Positions 23,219 to 34,910 of a stretch of DNA of 64,000 nt are shown piece after piece. The notes under the pieces were generated by a model. It ran no database searches. It was not told where the DNA came from and saw nothing but the letters and a program-made list of their open reading frames with translations. The stretch's first letter is position 1. Each line of letters starts with the position of its first letter. This DNA comes from Hysterangium stoloniferum (Eukaryota > Basidiomycota > Agaricomycetes > Hysterangiales > Hysterangiaceae), in NCBI GenBank assembly GCA_015178975.1, contig WHVD01000109.1:223326-287325 (forward strand), read 5' to 3'. Made by a program: the position numbers and the translations under genes.

Positions 23219-23549
23219 GTGTTGTAAGGGGCTATTGCATGCTACTGATCACAAGAACAACCAAGGCTGTTATACCATACCACACATACCACAGGGCTAC
23301 AAGGTACTGATTATGTCTGACAACCATTCTTCAATCACCACATCCTATATTTCTCCAATATTGTTTGCCACTCATTTTTCTTGCCGTTGAACTTCATATA
23401 TGAATGGCCAAGGTCATTAGATTATACCTCAGTCAATTCACACTGTGCATCAACTGAGGTATGTTACCCATCTCTAGTTCATTTCCAACAATAGTATTAA
23501 TTCATTTTTTTTTATGGTAGATATTATATTTGTTACAGGTTATGGGCCC
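23219..23549 (+). mobile_element. Copia-type LTR end followed by half-tRNA primer site
   Basis: The stretch ends TTGTTACA at 23537, directly followed by GGTTATGGGCCC (23538-23549), the initiator tRNA-Met anticodon-arm complement. It contains the TACCTCAGT...AACTGAGGTA inverted motif found in the LTRs at 10086 and 59265. The start (TGTTG at 23219) is a guess. No copia genes follow, only diverged AACCAAACTG repeats. Confidence 0.55.
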
Positions 23550-23799
23550 CATCTCAAGTTACTAGAAATTACTACAATAAACCAAACTGAACCTTGAAAC
23601 TGAACTTGTGGATGGATTGTTGAAAAGTATTGCACACTGAACCAAACTGGACCAAACTGTCACTATGCTTGAAAAGTGTGCACTGAACCTGAACTCTGAA
23701 CCATTTTTGACGATGATCACACTGAACCCTGACACAACTGTGATATTGACCAACTGCACTGATACCTAACACAAATTTAACCTTGATTCCTGTCTCCAG

Positions 23800-25330
23800 C
23801 TCACACATCTGAATCCTTCATCTGAAACCTCCAAGGATCCCCCAGCACTAGTTTTCTCCACTCACTTAATCAAGAATACATCCTGGAGAGTTTTCCCCAA
23901 GACCTGAAGGAGGAGATACTAGAAAGATTTCGAGAAAGGTCAATCCCTCCTGCAAGTAAACCTCCTCATCTCCCACCCTCTCACATTCTAGAAACAGACA
24001 GAGGACAAGGGACTAATGAGCCAGGAACCCCCTGTCATCAATGTCATGTTTGGGCCCAAAGTGGTATCCCCCTTCACCATCATTGGCTCGGTCAATACCC
24101 CTGTAAGGACTGCAAGCAATCAGAACTACTTGTCATTTGCAACTACTGTCATTGAAGGGATTATGGGGTGAATACCAGGAAGAGGTTCACTATACCCAAG
24201 CCATAGTCAGTGGCCCTTGCCCATTCAATGAAATCTGTTCCTCTCTCCAGGTGGACTACCTGATAGATCATCTGATATCTCTAGTGATACAGACTCTGGA
24301 GATAATCGGGGAAGGGAAGGATGAGGTCACAGGACTCCAAGAGCTTCTGGAGCTACAGGAGGAAATTCTAGGGTCCATGCTTCTGATGCAAACACCAAAC
24401 CACTGATTTTGAACACCAATGATCTTAAGATCAAATGGTCAGACCTCCCTAAATATGACAGATGTCAATCAAAGGCTTTAGATTATATAATGGACATCAT
24501 AATTTTGTCTGAGATTTCCAAATCTATAACTACATTATTAGGGATTGCCCTCTCCTGGAGACTCAAAAGGAATGCAAAGGTTTGGTGGAGCATGCTAGAT
24601 CATGAGCATCATACTGAGTTCAGTCAATCCTATGGTCTTTTCTCTGGAGCATTGTTGAAGGTTTATTAGGGACTCACTGGTGGGAATCCTTATCTCTAGA
24701 ATGGGAAGAGATGAGATTCCATCAACCTAGTCACAATCGAGAGACCCTGGCAAAGTACATTCAGAGGAGGGACAAACTCTATCATTTCCTATATGGATTT
24801 TATCAAGATTGAGAAGAGGAAACTCACAGACTAATCCTTACTCTACCTACAGAATGTCTATACCTAATACAAGGATAATCAATCAACAATATCATGAGCC
24901 TCCAAGCTCATGCCAACAACCTGCAGGAAGCCCTGATTAACACTTGGAACCAAACACACAGAGAGATATTTCATCCCTTTTGACCTAGAATTATGATTGC
25001 TGAGAAAGAAGGACCAGAAACCAAGATCCAGGGACTTTCCTTACCCTCTCACTCTACTCATCTCCATCAAGTCCTCATTGGTGAAGTTGAAAACAAAGGT
25101 GCAATGAAAGCCATTAGAACAGAAAAAACCAGTTCAATGCAAGGGAAACAACATGGGAAACTCTTCTTCCAAAGAAGTGAAAAAAGGATTAGCACCAGAC
25201 CCCCCAAGGAGTGTTGGATCTGAAGAAGTGTAGAACACTTCAAAGAGACTGTCCTCATTTGGGTAAAATGGCTCATTATGTTTTGCTGAATCAATGCTCT
25301 GGACAGAATCCCTCAGATGAGGTGGAGGAA
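23800..25330 (+). pseudogene. gag remnant of the gypsy element
   Basis: Frames scattered over the region contain a capsid-like segment (AKVWWSMLDHEHHTEFSQ near 24575) and end in a degraded CCHC zinc knuckle (KECWI, stop, RSVEHFK near 25205-25245), where a TGA replaces the second cysteine and a frameshift follows. It matches the antisense gag remnant at 518-2900. Confidence 0.65.
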
Positions 25331-25689
25331 CAAATATTATATGAAGCAGTTTATGGACTAGATGTAGGAGCATGAGTATATAATGCTGAGAACAAATCAA
25401 TTTTTATTTCCACTTATACTCCTTCCCCTGAAAACAACAATGCAACTAAAGGGAGATCAGAAAATGACAAAGAAGAATACACAGAGGTATATATTTCGAT
25501 ATCCAACAAGGATTTCATGAGGAGGGGAGACCATTTAAGGAGGAAGAGGACTCGAACATTCCAGACCAACAGTTCTGTCATAACACTCAGCTAGACCTTA
25601 GAAAAGAAGGAAAGCAACTGAGATGCAGTACCCCCAAGCTAGTAAACTAATGAAGGAGGATACCTCTATCATATACTGAAAGAGGGAAC

Positions 25690-26032
25690 CACCTGGAGGG
25701 TACTCTACCATTGGTATCTCAGTGCTGCATGTATTTGGCAAAATAGGGAGTCCTGATAGTGAAGAGCCCATTAAGATCAGACTGGATACTGGAGCTGATC
25801 TATCCCTCATGTCAGAAGAATTCTATCAGGAACTGAAGGATCAGCCTAAACTGAAACAGGGACTTAAGCTATGATTGATACAACTCACCAGGAGTGCCAA
25901 GGTATTAGGATATGTTAGTGTCCTTATCTATCTTCAGGACAATAAGGGAACTCTATTACAATTGAATGCTGAAACCTACATCATGTGAGGAATGCCATGC
26001 TGATCCTCTTGGGAGAGGATTTTTACATCAAC
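25690..26032 (+). pseudogene. Aspartic protease remnant of the gypsy element
   Basis: The catalytic DTGA lies at 25785-25796 within IRLDTGADLSLMSEEF, followed by the ILLGEDFYINY block that ends the domain. Stops occur between. The AT-rich element interrupts the codons after FYIN. Confidence 0.7.
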
Positions 26033-26532
26033 TATGGAGGACATCTGAAAACTATTAAGTATACCAAATTCTAATATACTCTAAAGGTCATTTAAACATC
26101 TGGGATGTGATTCAAACATAATTTGGTTTTTAAAACTTTCAAAAAGTTTTAAACTCTCTCGTACATTACAAACTAAAGAATCTTTCTGGACATGAGTAGA
26201 CAATAAAAAAAATTAGTAGTTTGAAACACTAATACTTTTAAAAAATAGATACCTTTAGATAGTCCATTCCATGCATATGTACAGTATATCATTGGCACCT
26301 CTAAATACATATGTATTACTTGGAATGGATCTGTCAATCTGAACAGATTTCTACTTGATTCAACATACCCAGAATATATAGGTGATTTCACCCAACTAAG
26401 AAAGCCACAGGACAAAAAATTTCCAATGATATCTCACATATTTTACTGGGAAATAACTACAGTTTAGCTTTTAAAAAACAAATTACTAACAAAAGTATTA
26501 GCAAGTATTTATATAACTTGGAAAACTATATA

Positions 26533-28125
26533 GGGGACAAAACTGTCCCAATGTTTTAATAATTCCCATTAAATATTGTATAACTGATCATATAAATTTC
26601 CTAAAATGGCGAAAATATTCTACCAGATGCCCTAGCATACTAACTTTCATATTCCCAAGTATTACACAATACTGATGGAAATTGATGTCACAGTGAATAT
26701 TTAAAAATAACCAATCATTGGGACAGTTTTGTCCTGCTCTTTTCAATCAGATACTGTATCTTGTTATTCTAGTACTTTGTATGGCCTTCCTTGGCCTTTA
26801 TTACAGCAGCTAGTCTTCGTGGAATACTTTCTATAAGTTTCTGTCACTCCTGAGGCTCAATCTTTGCCCATTCCACTTCCACCCTCTCCCATAACTCCCA
26901 AACTCCCTTCAGTGGTCAAGGATATTTCTGGAGCTATTTCTTCAGGTGGAACCAAAGATGTTCTATGGGATTCAGGTCAGGAGATTGTGGTGGCCAGTCT
27001 AACACCTGAATATGATTTCAGAAAACCATTTTTGTGCCATCTTGGAGGTGTGTTTAGGATCATTATCCTGCTGGAAAATGGCCTCACTTGCTGGAATCTC
27101 CAAACCATCAATGCTATAGGACAAATGCTGAGCCAGGACTCCATACATTGTGCAGAATCCATCCTTTTTTCAATCTCTGCAAGCATTCCCACTCCATTCC
27201 AACGCATACAACCCCACACCATGATATTTCTACCTCCATAGTTGACTGTAGATTGGGTTGTCCTATCAGAAAGTGGTTCTCTAGCTTTCTTCCACACATA
27301 TTGATGTCCATCTGATCCAATCTTATTGATCTTGGTCTCATCAGACCACAAGACCCTTTTCCAATCATCCACAGTCCAGTTTTGGTACTTGAGGGCAAAG
27401 CTTAACCTGGCCTTTCTATGTTCAGCCTTGAGCAAGGGTCTTTTTGCTTTGACTACAGCTTTTAAACCATGCTGTTTCAAGGTCCTCCTGACTGTTTTGG
27501 ATGAGACATGGGATTCATTGATATAATTAATGAAGTGTGTGGCCTAGATAGCATTATCCAGCTTGCCAGAGGTGATTTGATGTATGATCCTCCTCTGGTC
27601 AGTAGGAGAAAGCTTGGAAGGACATCCTCCTTTCAGGTTTTCTTTGTCCATGTCCATCTCCTGAGCAATTCTACTGATAGTGGACTTGCTAACACCTGTG
27701 ATAGAAGCCACATTCCTATTGGAGAGTCCATTTTGGAGGAGAGAGATGGCTTGTTCTCTTTTGAGAGGAGAAACAGCTTTCATGATGAGAGTAATAGTTG
27801 AAATGTGACTGTGACTGTCACATAGCAATTAGAACATTGAATATATGTCACATGATTTCTTTTGGAATTTTTCCATTTCTCTAGTGGATAATATGATAGA
27901 GTGAAATCAGTGAAAAGGGCAGGGGACAAAACTGTCCCAATGATAGGTTATTTTTAAATATTCACTGTAACACCAATTTCCATCAGTATTATGTAATACT
28001 TGGGAATATGAAAGTTAGTATGCTAGGGCATCTGCTAAAATATTTTCACCATTTTAGGAAATTTATATGATCAGTTATACAATATTTAATGGGAATTATC
28101 AAAACATTGGGACAGTTTTGTCCCC
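26533..28125 (-). mobile_element. Tc1/mariner element with long compound terminal repeats
   Basis: 1593 bp flanked by TA (26531-26532 and 28126-28127). Terminal inverted repeats are about 200 bp. Each begins with GGGGACAAAACTGTCCCAAT and ends about 180 bp inward with an inverted copy of the same motif (26715-26733 and 27922-27942), so there are four likely transposase sites. It encodes one transposase on the minus strand. Confidence 0.9.
26760..27828 (-). pseudogene. Tc1-family transposase, frameshifted
   Basis: N-terminal helix-turn-helix (LKREQAISLLQNGLSNRNVA then STISRIAQEM, 27785-27690), a second HTH-like block, and the DDE catalytic core: the first D in LWSDETK (about 27345), the second in QQDND (about 27068), and the E in SPDLNPIEHLW (about 26970). 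The spacing fits DD34E. Frameshifts near 27145 and 27005 and stops after 26940 disable it. The ATG near 27785 fits the usual start. Confidence 0.85.
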
Positions 28126-28204
28126 TACTGTACAATAGGTTCTATTAATTGACTCTGAATTGTTTAGGATATAATATGGAGAATTGTTTCTCATGGTTGG
28201 TGGT

Positions 28205-28959
28205 TGTTATGACTGGAAATCCTGCCGGACTCTGGGCACTAAGATATATGCACCTGCACCCTATACACACCAATTGTCAGTTCACTGGAAATCCTGCTGG
28301 ACTCCATACATTGGACCTGTCCATGTTCGACATCCATTACTTCATGTATCAGTCACCGGAATACCCCTGGACTCTGACTCTGTCTATCTCTGACCCCGTC
28401 CCACACATCAGTCACCAGACCCCGCTTGGAAAACCCATCAGCCCTCTAACTGAGCCCTGTTCCCATTATAGTCAAATGACCTGTCACGATTTGGACTCCA
28501 CTCCATTCCATCCCATTCCTAACACCAAGTTTGGTGTTTATTTATCTCATTTTATGTTTGTTAGTTTAGCTTTCATTATTACTGGATTTGGTATGTTATT
28601 CATTCCACAGTCTATATAGTCTGGCAGATGTTGTACATACAATCCAGTCAGAAAATCAGCTTAGATTCCCCCCAGTAATCTTAGTGTATTTTCTGCTTTA
28701 AATTCCTCTTTGAAACACACTGCTCTTACTCATTGGAGCCCATGGGCTCCGACCCATCTATCACTCGACCTCTGACTTATTTATCTCAACTCCCTGATCT
28801 CTCAACCCACGAACCCCACCCAGACTCCCCAGGATTCCCATCTGCCCATTTGAAATTGGACAAGATGATCTTGTGAGGGTGCAGCCTATAAGCTGAAGCC
28901 AAGTCCTACTGGCTTTCCTGCAGGTTTCTCCAGAAACCCTCTGTGTACGCACCTTAACA
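28205..28959 (+). mobile_element. Solo LTR, TGTTATGACTGG family, with GTGGT target duplication
   Basis: 755 bp, ends TGTTATG and CTTAACA, flanked by GTGGT at 28200-28204 and 28960-28964. The uninterrupted site is preserved in inverse at 37050-37070 in copy 3 of the AT-rich element. Related copies lie at 37678-38649 and 59782-60483. Confidence 0.92.
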
Positions 28960-29279
28960 GTGGTCAACAATATAATAGTCTCAGAATGTATACTGCTATT
29001 TAAAGATGAAGATTTGTAGCAATATAAATTTTACCAGTAAACATCTGATATTATAATGATTACAGACAACCTTCTATGAAATAGGAGTGCTATGAGATCA
29101 GCCTCTAAGATCGAGATTAATCCTTCTGGGGAGGGTGAGGTTTGTCCCTGCAAGTTCTTTGAAAGAACCAGTCCTTTTGACCTTCTCAGTCAACAATATT
29201 TCTCTGGAAGATGAAGCGGCTTCACCAACCAGTCTAACTTCTAAGTCCAACAAGGGATGCACATTGAAAGAGTTGTGAG

Positions 29280-30339
29280 GGCCTTGGAGGGTTGTATGAT
29301 AGAACCTGAATCCATTAGATTAATACCTCTCTTTACCAGGATTTGGAAGATGAAGAGTTGATAGTAGAGGGAATAGTCTTGCAGAATGAAGATGGAACCA
29401 TACTAGCTGCTCCCACTACTGCCATTTCTAGAGAGAAGGGAATTCTACCTCTAGCTAATCTGACCCTTCTCCCTTGTATCATAAGAAGAGGAGAAATCAT
29501 CAGTTTAATCCACAATGCTAAGATGTGGGCCCAGAAGCCTTGATCCTCAGTGGAAAGGGAATTGATGCAGTCCACAAGCATGAAAATCACCCATTTTATA
29601 GAAAGCATCTCTAACCCTGAATAACCTCTAGCATCCCCAAAACACAAGACAGCAGATGACGTTGACCCTGCAGGCCCAAAAACTTCAGAGGTCCCCTCTC
29701 TAGAAAAACCTTTCTCAGAGGACCTAGACAAGATAGTCAACCTAGGGCCTGACATACCCCCAGACATCATGCCTCATCTTGGCTCAATATTGACTAAGAA
29801 TGTGGAGGCATTTGTAGTTGACAGGAGACTAGGTCAAGTGGACAGCAAGGCTACCATCCCATTGAAAAATGATGCTCAACCAGTATCTGTACCAATGTTC
29901 CAAACCTCCCCCACCAACAGGAAAGCTATAGATGAACAAATGGACACTTGGTTCCAACAAGGGGTTATTGAATCCTCAAAGAGCCTGTGGGGAGCACCTG
30001 CCTTTGTAGTTTACCATAACAACAAACCTTGAGTTGTTATCAATTTCCGAAAGTTGAATAGCCTTACAATCCCTGATGAGTTCCCCTTACCTCAACAATT
30101 GGATATTATGCAAGCACTCTCAGGATCTAACATTCTATCCTCATTTGATGCCCTAGCAGGATTTACTCAACTTGAGATGCTAGAGGAAGATTGGCATAAA
30201 ACTGCCTTCAGATCACACTGAGGACTGTGGCAGTTTAAACAAATGCTTTTTGGGTTAGGGAATGGTCCCTCATCTTTCAGCAGGTCATCCAAACCACACT
30301 GGCACCCTACTTGTGGATATTTTGTTTGGTTTACATAGA
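29280..30339 (+). pseudogene. Reverse transcriptase N-terminal half of the gypsy element
   Basis: Motifs GLGQVDSKATI-like lead-in, MDTWFQQGVIESS, LWGAPAFVVYHNNKP, INFRKLN, FPLPQQLDIM, FDALAGFTQLEM and TAFRSH follow in gypsy RT order. The final codons VYIDD are cut after the ID-encoding bases by an LTR at 30340. Stops at 30033 and 30220. Confidence 0.8.
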
Positions 30340-31569
30340 TGTCATGAACCTACAAGCTCAAATTCCAATAATATTCAATTCAACTTTCCTTTGACATTCC
30401 TGCGACTTTTCAACTCAACTTCCAACTCAACTATCTTTTGAAATTCTTGACTATCTTTTGAAACTCTCGACTATTCTTCAACTATTCTTCAACTTGTCTC
30501 AGTTTGACATCACTGATGATTTCATTCTGAGTTCATATTATCATCATAGGGAAATGATAAATAGTATGAAAGGGCAATGATAGGAGCAAGGGAAGTCAGT
30601 CAGAAAACCTGTCCCATAATTACAGTGACTCACAAAACCTTTTCAATGTTTGGCATTTGCATATTGGCAGGCTGCTACCAGGGGAGAGAAAAATCTCAAG
30701 AAAACACAGTATATAGCTAAACATGTGTATAAATGTGGCCTATAATATTATTACATAATATCCATTTTTAGGCATGTTACAAATAGTTTAGTCAGGCCTG
30801 CTCATTGAAAAGGTTTTGTTGCTGATGATTATGATGCAATATATGCTATATTAACTTGCCAAATCACATGATTTTCTGGATTGTATTCAACATGGTGATG
30901 TGACTTGTCGATTTATAGTCAATTTTGATATTCATACCTCTCTACATAACCAGCAATCCATCATGCACTCCATCACTCCTGATCAGCAACAATACATTAT
31001 CTCCCAGCTTGAAGCTGGCCATTCCACTCCATCCATTGCCTCAATCACTGGTATTAGCATTAGTACTATCTCCAGACTTCACTCTAAATACCTTTTTACC
31101 TTCCCAAAATCAACTGGAGGTCGTCCCAAAAAGCTTTCTGCTACCAACATCCATTTTGCAGTCCACCTGATCAGCTCTGGAAAGGCTGAAACTGCAGTTG
31201 ACATAGCCCAAACACTTCAGACCATAATATTATAGGGAATGTTTCTACACATGTTTAGCTATATACTGTGTTTTTTTGAAATTTTTTGCTATTTTCTCTC
31301 TCCTGGTAGCAGCCTGCCAATATGCAAATGCCAAACATTGAAAAGGTTTTGTGAGTCACTGTATATTATTAATTGTATTATATAATCATCGAACCTTTCT
31401 GAGCCTTTATTCAAATTAATTATTCATGAGCCTCTGTGTCCTATCTTTGCCTCACACTTTATCAACAGGATGAATTAATACTTCATTGAATGAGGCATCT
31501 ATACTCAATATTGTTGAATAATCTTTGATTGTTTATTCAACTTTATTGAGTGAAATCTGATTCATGTCA
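30340..31569 (+). mobile_element. Solo LTR with ATAGA target duplication, carrying a nested Tc1 derivative
   Basis: Starts TGTCATGAAC and ends TTCATGTCA; flanks ATAGA at 30335-30339 and 31570-31574. It lands in the codons for the RT active-site motif YIDD. Its 3' half resembles 40656-40995. Confidence 0.85.
30623..31361 (+). mobile_element. Deleted Tc1/mariner-like element with ~115-bp inverted repeats
   Basis: 739 bp, TA flanks (30621-30622 and 31362-31363), inverted repeats beginning CAGTGACTCACAAAACC and extending about 115 bp nearly identical. Inside, 30963-31233 encodes only a Tc1-type DNA-binding domain (ITPDQQQYIISQLEAGHS, then SISTISRLHSKY) and no catalytic core, so it is a non-autonomous derivative. 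Confidence 0.85.
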
Positions 31570-31574
31570 ATAGA

Positions 31575-32388
31575 CAACATAGTAGGTTTCTCAAAGACCT
31601 GTGAAGATCACCTTACCCACTTAGATCAAGTATTACAAGCAATAGTTTTGGCTGGCATCACCCTTTCTCCTAAGAAATACTATGTAGGATACAATTCAAT
31701 CCTCCTCCTCAGGCATAAGGTATCTCAGCTGGGTTTCTCAACCCACAAGAGAAGGTATGGGCTATACTGGAACTAGCAACCCCAACTAAGATATCTGAGC
31801 TTCAACATTTTCTGGGAATGGTATTGTACTTCTCAGCCTACATACCTTTCTATTCATGGATCATATCCCTAAGTTTCTTGTTTACTCAAAAAGGGCACAT
31901 GATGGTCTTGGGAAGCCAATCAATAATGAGCCTTCAACGATGTCAAGATATCCTTGAGCACAGCCCTGGTCTTATGACGCCCCATGAATGGAATGCCCTA
32001 CCACCTCTACATGGACACTTCTGACTTCACCTTAGGCTGTCACCTCCAGCAAGTACAGAAAATGACCTTATGAGACCTCAAGGACACCAAAATCTACTCT
32101 CAAGCTGAATCAGCATTCACATAGTTGAAAATGGTACCAAGCTTTGTCACCCACTACAAAACCAAGCTACCTGAAATCACTTGGACAGATTCCTGGGCAC
32201 AGAGATTCAAAGACACCTGTGTTACAGTAGAATATGTCATTGCATACTGGAGTTGCACCCTCAAGAAGCCAGAATGCAATTACTCTGCTACAGAATGGGA
32301 AGTATTAGCAGCAAAAGAGGGCCTAGTTCACTTCCAGCCATTTCTGGAAGGAGAACATGCACTGCTCATTATGGACCACACCACTCTA
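31575..32388 (+). pseudogene. RT C-terminus and RNase H of the gypsy element
   Basis: Continues the RT from DDIVGFSKTCEDHLTHLDQV, then the GFSTHK thumb motif, a broken linker, and RNase H with MDTSDFTLG and CNYSATEWEVLAAKEGL. It ends at MDHTTL where an LTR inserts; HTTLQWA resumes at 33010. Confidence 0.75.
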
Positions 32389-33009
32389 TGTGAGAGGTAC
32401 TGCGAAATATACTCCGAAATACAGTCCAGACGAGCCCACACTATATTTCCATTATTATTTCTATTTTCTCTCTATTTTATTATATGCATATATTTAGTTC
32501 GACAGCCTATGCATTCGGTACATTGACTCTTGTGGGTGCATATGCACCAGACCTATGTATTCTAGACACTTTTTACCCTGCAACCACAACTTACCCAGAC
32601 ACCCACTTAGTGTCCTGTAAGTTGTGATTGGGGTATCATCTCGACTGTCACAGATAGGCTTTAACTATCAGTGCAATCAGAGTTTTGAATTATACTAGTC
32701 AAAACTTGAACCGTTATCTCAATCTGCGTGACTATATCCACGCTACTCTGTTTATTTGACTCTCTCGTTATTTCCTCAAACACTCGAGCAGTCACTTAGA
32801 ATCATACTTCATAGTCAATTCTCTTTTATTCATCTTAGCTTTCTATTCTACTTAAGATAGCTAATTCTTTCAACCGTATTGAACTAGATACATAGTCAAT
32901 ATGTGTTTGGTCTGTATTAGACTTAGATAGTCAATACATTGTCGTGTCATACCTAAATGGTTGATATTCTTTGTATATAGAATGGTTAGAACTTCCACCA
33001 TTCTTCACA
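32389..33009 (+). mobile_element. Solo LTR, TGTGAG family, with CTCTA target duplication
   Basis: 621 bp, TGTGAGAGG...TTCTTCACA, flanked by CTCTA at 32384-32388 and 33010-33014. The three copies of this family in the window allow its ends to be fixed. Confidence 0.9.
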
Positions 33010-33601
33010 CTCTACAATGGGCCAGATCATATGAACACACCAATTGATGCCTGGCCACATGGAAGGCAGTGTACCCAGTGTACCCAGGTCTCAAAATGCT
33101 ACACCACACTGGACAATTACATAATATCATTGACCCCTTATCCAGGTTACCACAAGTACCCAGCTCAGTAAGCCCAGCCAGAGATATCCTCCCAATGATT
33201 GTGCCAGGCTCACTGAGCAAGGGAGCTGAAGAAAAACCATGGGAAGATACACCAGCAAGAAGAGCCATCTTTGTGACACAAGGAGAACTAGTAGAACCAG
33301 TCAGAATCCTAGAGAAGGCCCCACAAATGGAATGGGACCTATATAACCATCCTGGAGACAATGAGGTGGATGAGTCATCATTTGTCTCCCTTAACCTGCA
33401 ATTGCTAGTAAGCCTGGATGAGAAATACTTGAAGGAATTCTCAGAGGGATAATGAAAGGAACCCACCTTTAGAAGCCACTACATCAAAGACTCAATCTCC
33501 CCAAATGCTGTAGCTACTCCATTGCATATTTTATTGGTAAAGAAGGACTGTTATATTTTCATGATTCAGACTGGAAAAGTCAGATCTGCATCCCCAATAA
33601 C

Positions 33602-34429
33602 ATGATGACTGTAATACTAAAATTAATACATGATAATCCATTTGAAGGAGCTCATACTGGGGGGCACAGACTATTTTTGCTCATGAAAGACCATTTCTTC
33701 TGGCCCAGAATGCTACAAGACTGCATGGCATACACTTGCAGTTGTGACATCTGCCAAATAACTAAGGTTGATAACACAGCTTCACAAGGAGCCCTTAGAC
33801 CAGCTGACATGTCATTCAAGGCACTTAAAGTTGTCTCAATAGACCTCATAACTGGACTACTGGCCTCCATAAATGACTCTTACTCTGCCATCTTTGTGGC
33901 AGTTGATAAACTAATGCATTTTGTGATCTGTGAACCCACCTCATCAAATCTGTCTGCTGAAGGATTTGTGCAGATCTTCATAAACCAAGTAGCAGCATCC
34001 TTTGGACTACCATCTAGGATTATTTGTCATGGAGACAAGAGATGGACCTGTAGGTTCTGGAGGGAAGTTTGTAGGATTTATGGGACTGCTCTCACCATCT
34101 CCTCATCCCACCACCCTCAAATGGATGCACAGACTGAAAACATGAATGCCACCCTTGAACAGATGTTGAGAGCTTATTGCTCATCATCCAAAGAAGAGTG
34201 GTTGAAATGGATCCCAGTAGTGACCCACACTTATAATTCTACAGTTCATAGCTCAACTCACTATGCACCAGCATTCCTCCTAATGGAGTACCTGCCCAGA
34301 GGGATGTCTAGAGTACTAGGAGGGGATGACACTGTGACTCCCTGGGAACTGTCTGAAAGCCTGATGGCAGACTCATGGATTTTAGAGTTGGAAAATCACC
34401 AACAGATGGCAAGAGACTCAATCACCTGA
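33602..34429 (+). pseudogene. Integrase of the gypsy element (open frame, 275 codons)
   Basis: The longest open frame in the plus-strand gypsy. An H2C2 zinc-binding segment (HDNPFEGAHTGGHR, CSCDICQITK) is followed by the catalytic core with D in SIDLITGL, D in ICHGDKRW and E in DAQTENMN, and by the HTYNSTVHSSTHYAP block. The DDE residues are present, although the frame lacks the rest of pol and the surrounding RT is dead. Its openness may be chance survival. Confidence 0.82.
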
Positions 34430-34689
34430 GCACAGGAGACACAAGCTCAATCTTACAACAAGTGTTGAAAACCTGCAGAAGAGATCTTGGAGGCCAATTA
34501 GTATTAGTCAATCCCACTCTTTAGAACTTGTGGAGATCAAATGAAGTGGGAGAAAACTAATTCAAAGACAAATTGGGCCATTCAAAGTTCTGGAGAATAT
34601 TAATCCTCACGTTTTCCAACTCAAAATCCCCCCAGAGTACCCAATGCACCCAGTTATTAATTGGAGCCATCTTAATAAGTACCACTCTT

Positions 34690-34910
34690 CCCCTGACAAG
34701 TTTGGCCAAAGAGAATTCTCAAGAACCCCAGATAACTGAGTTCCAATGAGGAATACAAGGTTGAAGCTATTACTGGCCATATGAAACTTTGAAATCACCT
34801 GCTTCTTTGAATCAGATGGAAGGGTTACAGGCCAGAAGAGGACTCCTGGCTGAACAGTGCTGACCTCTGGAATGCTCCAGCAATTACTCAGAACATACAA
34901 AGCATTGTAC
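34690..34910 (+). pseudogene. Chromodomain at the integrase C-terminus
   Basis: In the integrase direction the segment reads YKVEAITGHMKL, then IRWKGYRPEEDSWLN and NAPAITQNI, the chromodomain pattern of chromoviruses that directs integration to methylated histone. A frameshift and stops interrupt it. Confidence 0.7.

Larger units (their letters stand above)
26036..29074 (+). mobile_element. AT-rich TIR element, copy 1 (with Tc1 and LTR inserted in it)
   Basis: The ends GGAGGACATC and GACAACCTTC are imperfect inverted repeats, flanked by TAT at 26033-26035 and 29075-29077. Without the nested Tc1 and LTR it is about 684 bp, against 675 bp for copies 2 and 3. It has no coding capacity. The gypsy protease/RT linker reads through if it is removed. 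Confidence 0.75.
23800..34910 (+). mobile_element. Degenerate chromodomain Ty3/gypsy retrotransposon with nested insertions
   Basis: Plus-strand order: gag (23800-25330), protease (25690-26032), reverse transcriptase (29280-30339 and 31575-31960), RNase H (31960-32388), link (33015-33600), integrase (33602-34429) and chromodomain (about 34750-34910). This is the gypsy order (RT before integrase). It is split by an AT-rich TIR element (26036-29074), an LTR (30340-31569) and another LTR (32389-33009); removing each at its target duplication restores continuity. Many stops make it dead. Confidence 0.88.

Noticed and set aside
23572..23808. Minus frame in AACCAAACTG-rich DNA
   Set aside because: Low-complexity diverged repeats give a fortuitous frame.
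26864..27315. Plus-strand frames across the Tc1 element
   Set aside because: Antisense shadows of the minus-strand transposase, which has clear DDE motifs.
28149..28619. 156-codon frame as a gene
   Set aside because: It lies within a solo LTR with perfect target duplication; sister LTRs do not keep the frame.
33005..33466. 153-codon minus frame
   Set aside because: Opposite the gypsy connection/RNase H remnant, no domain.
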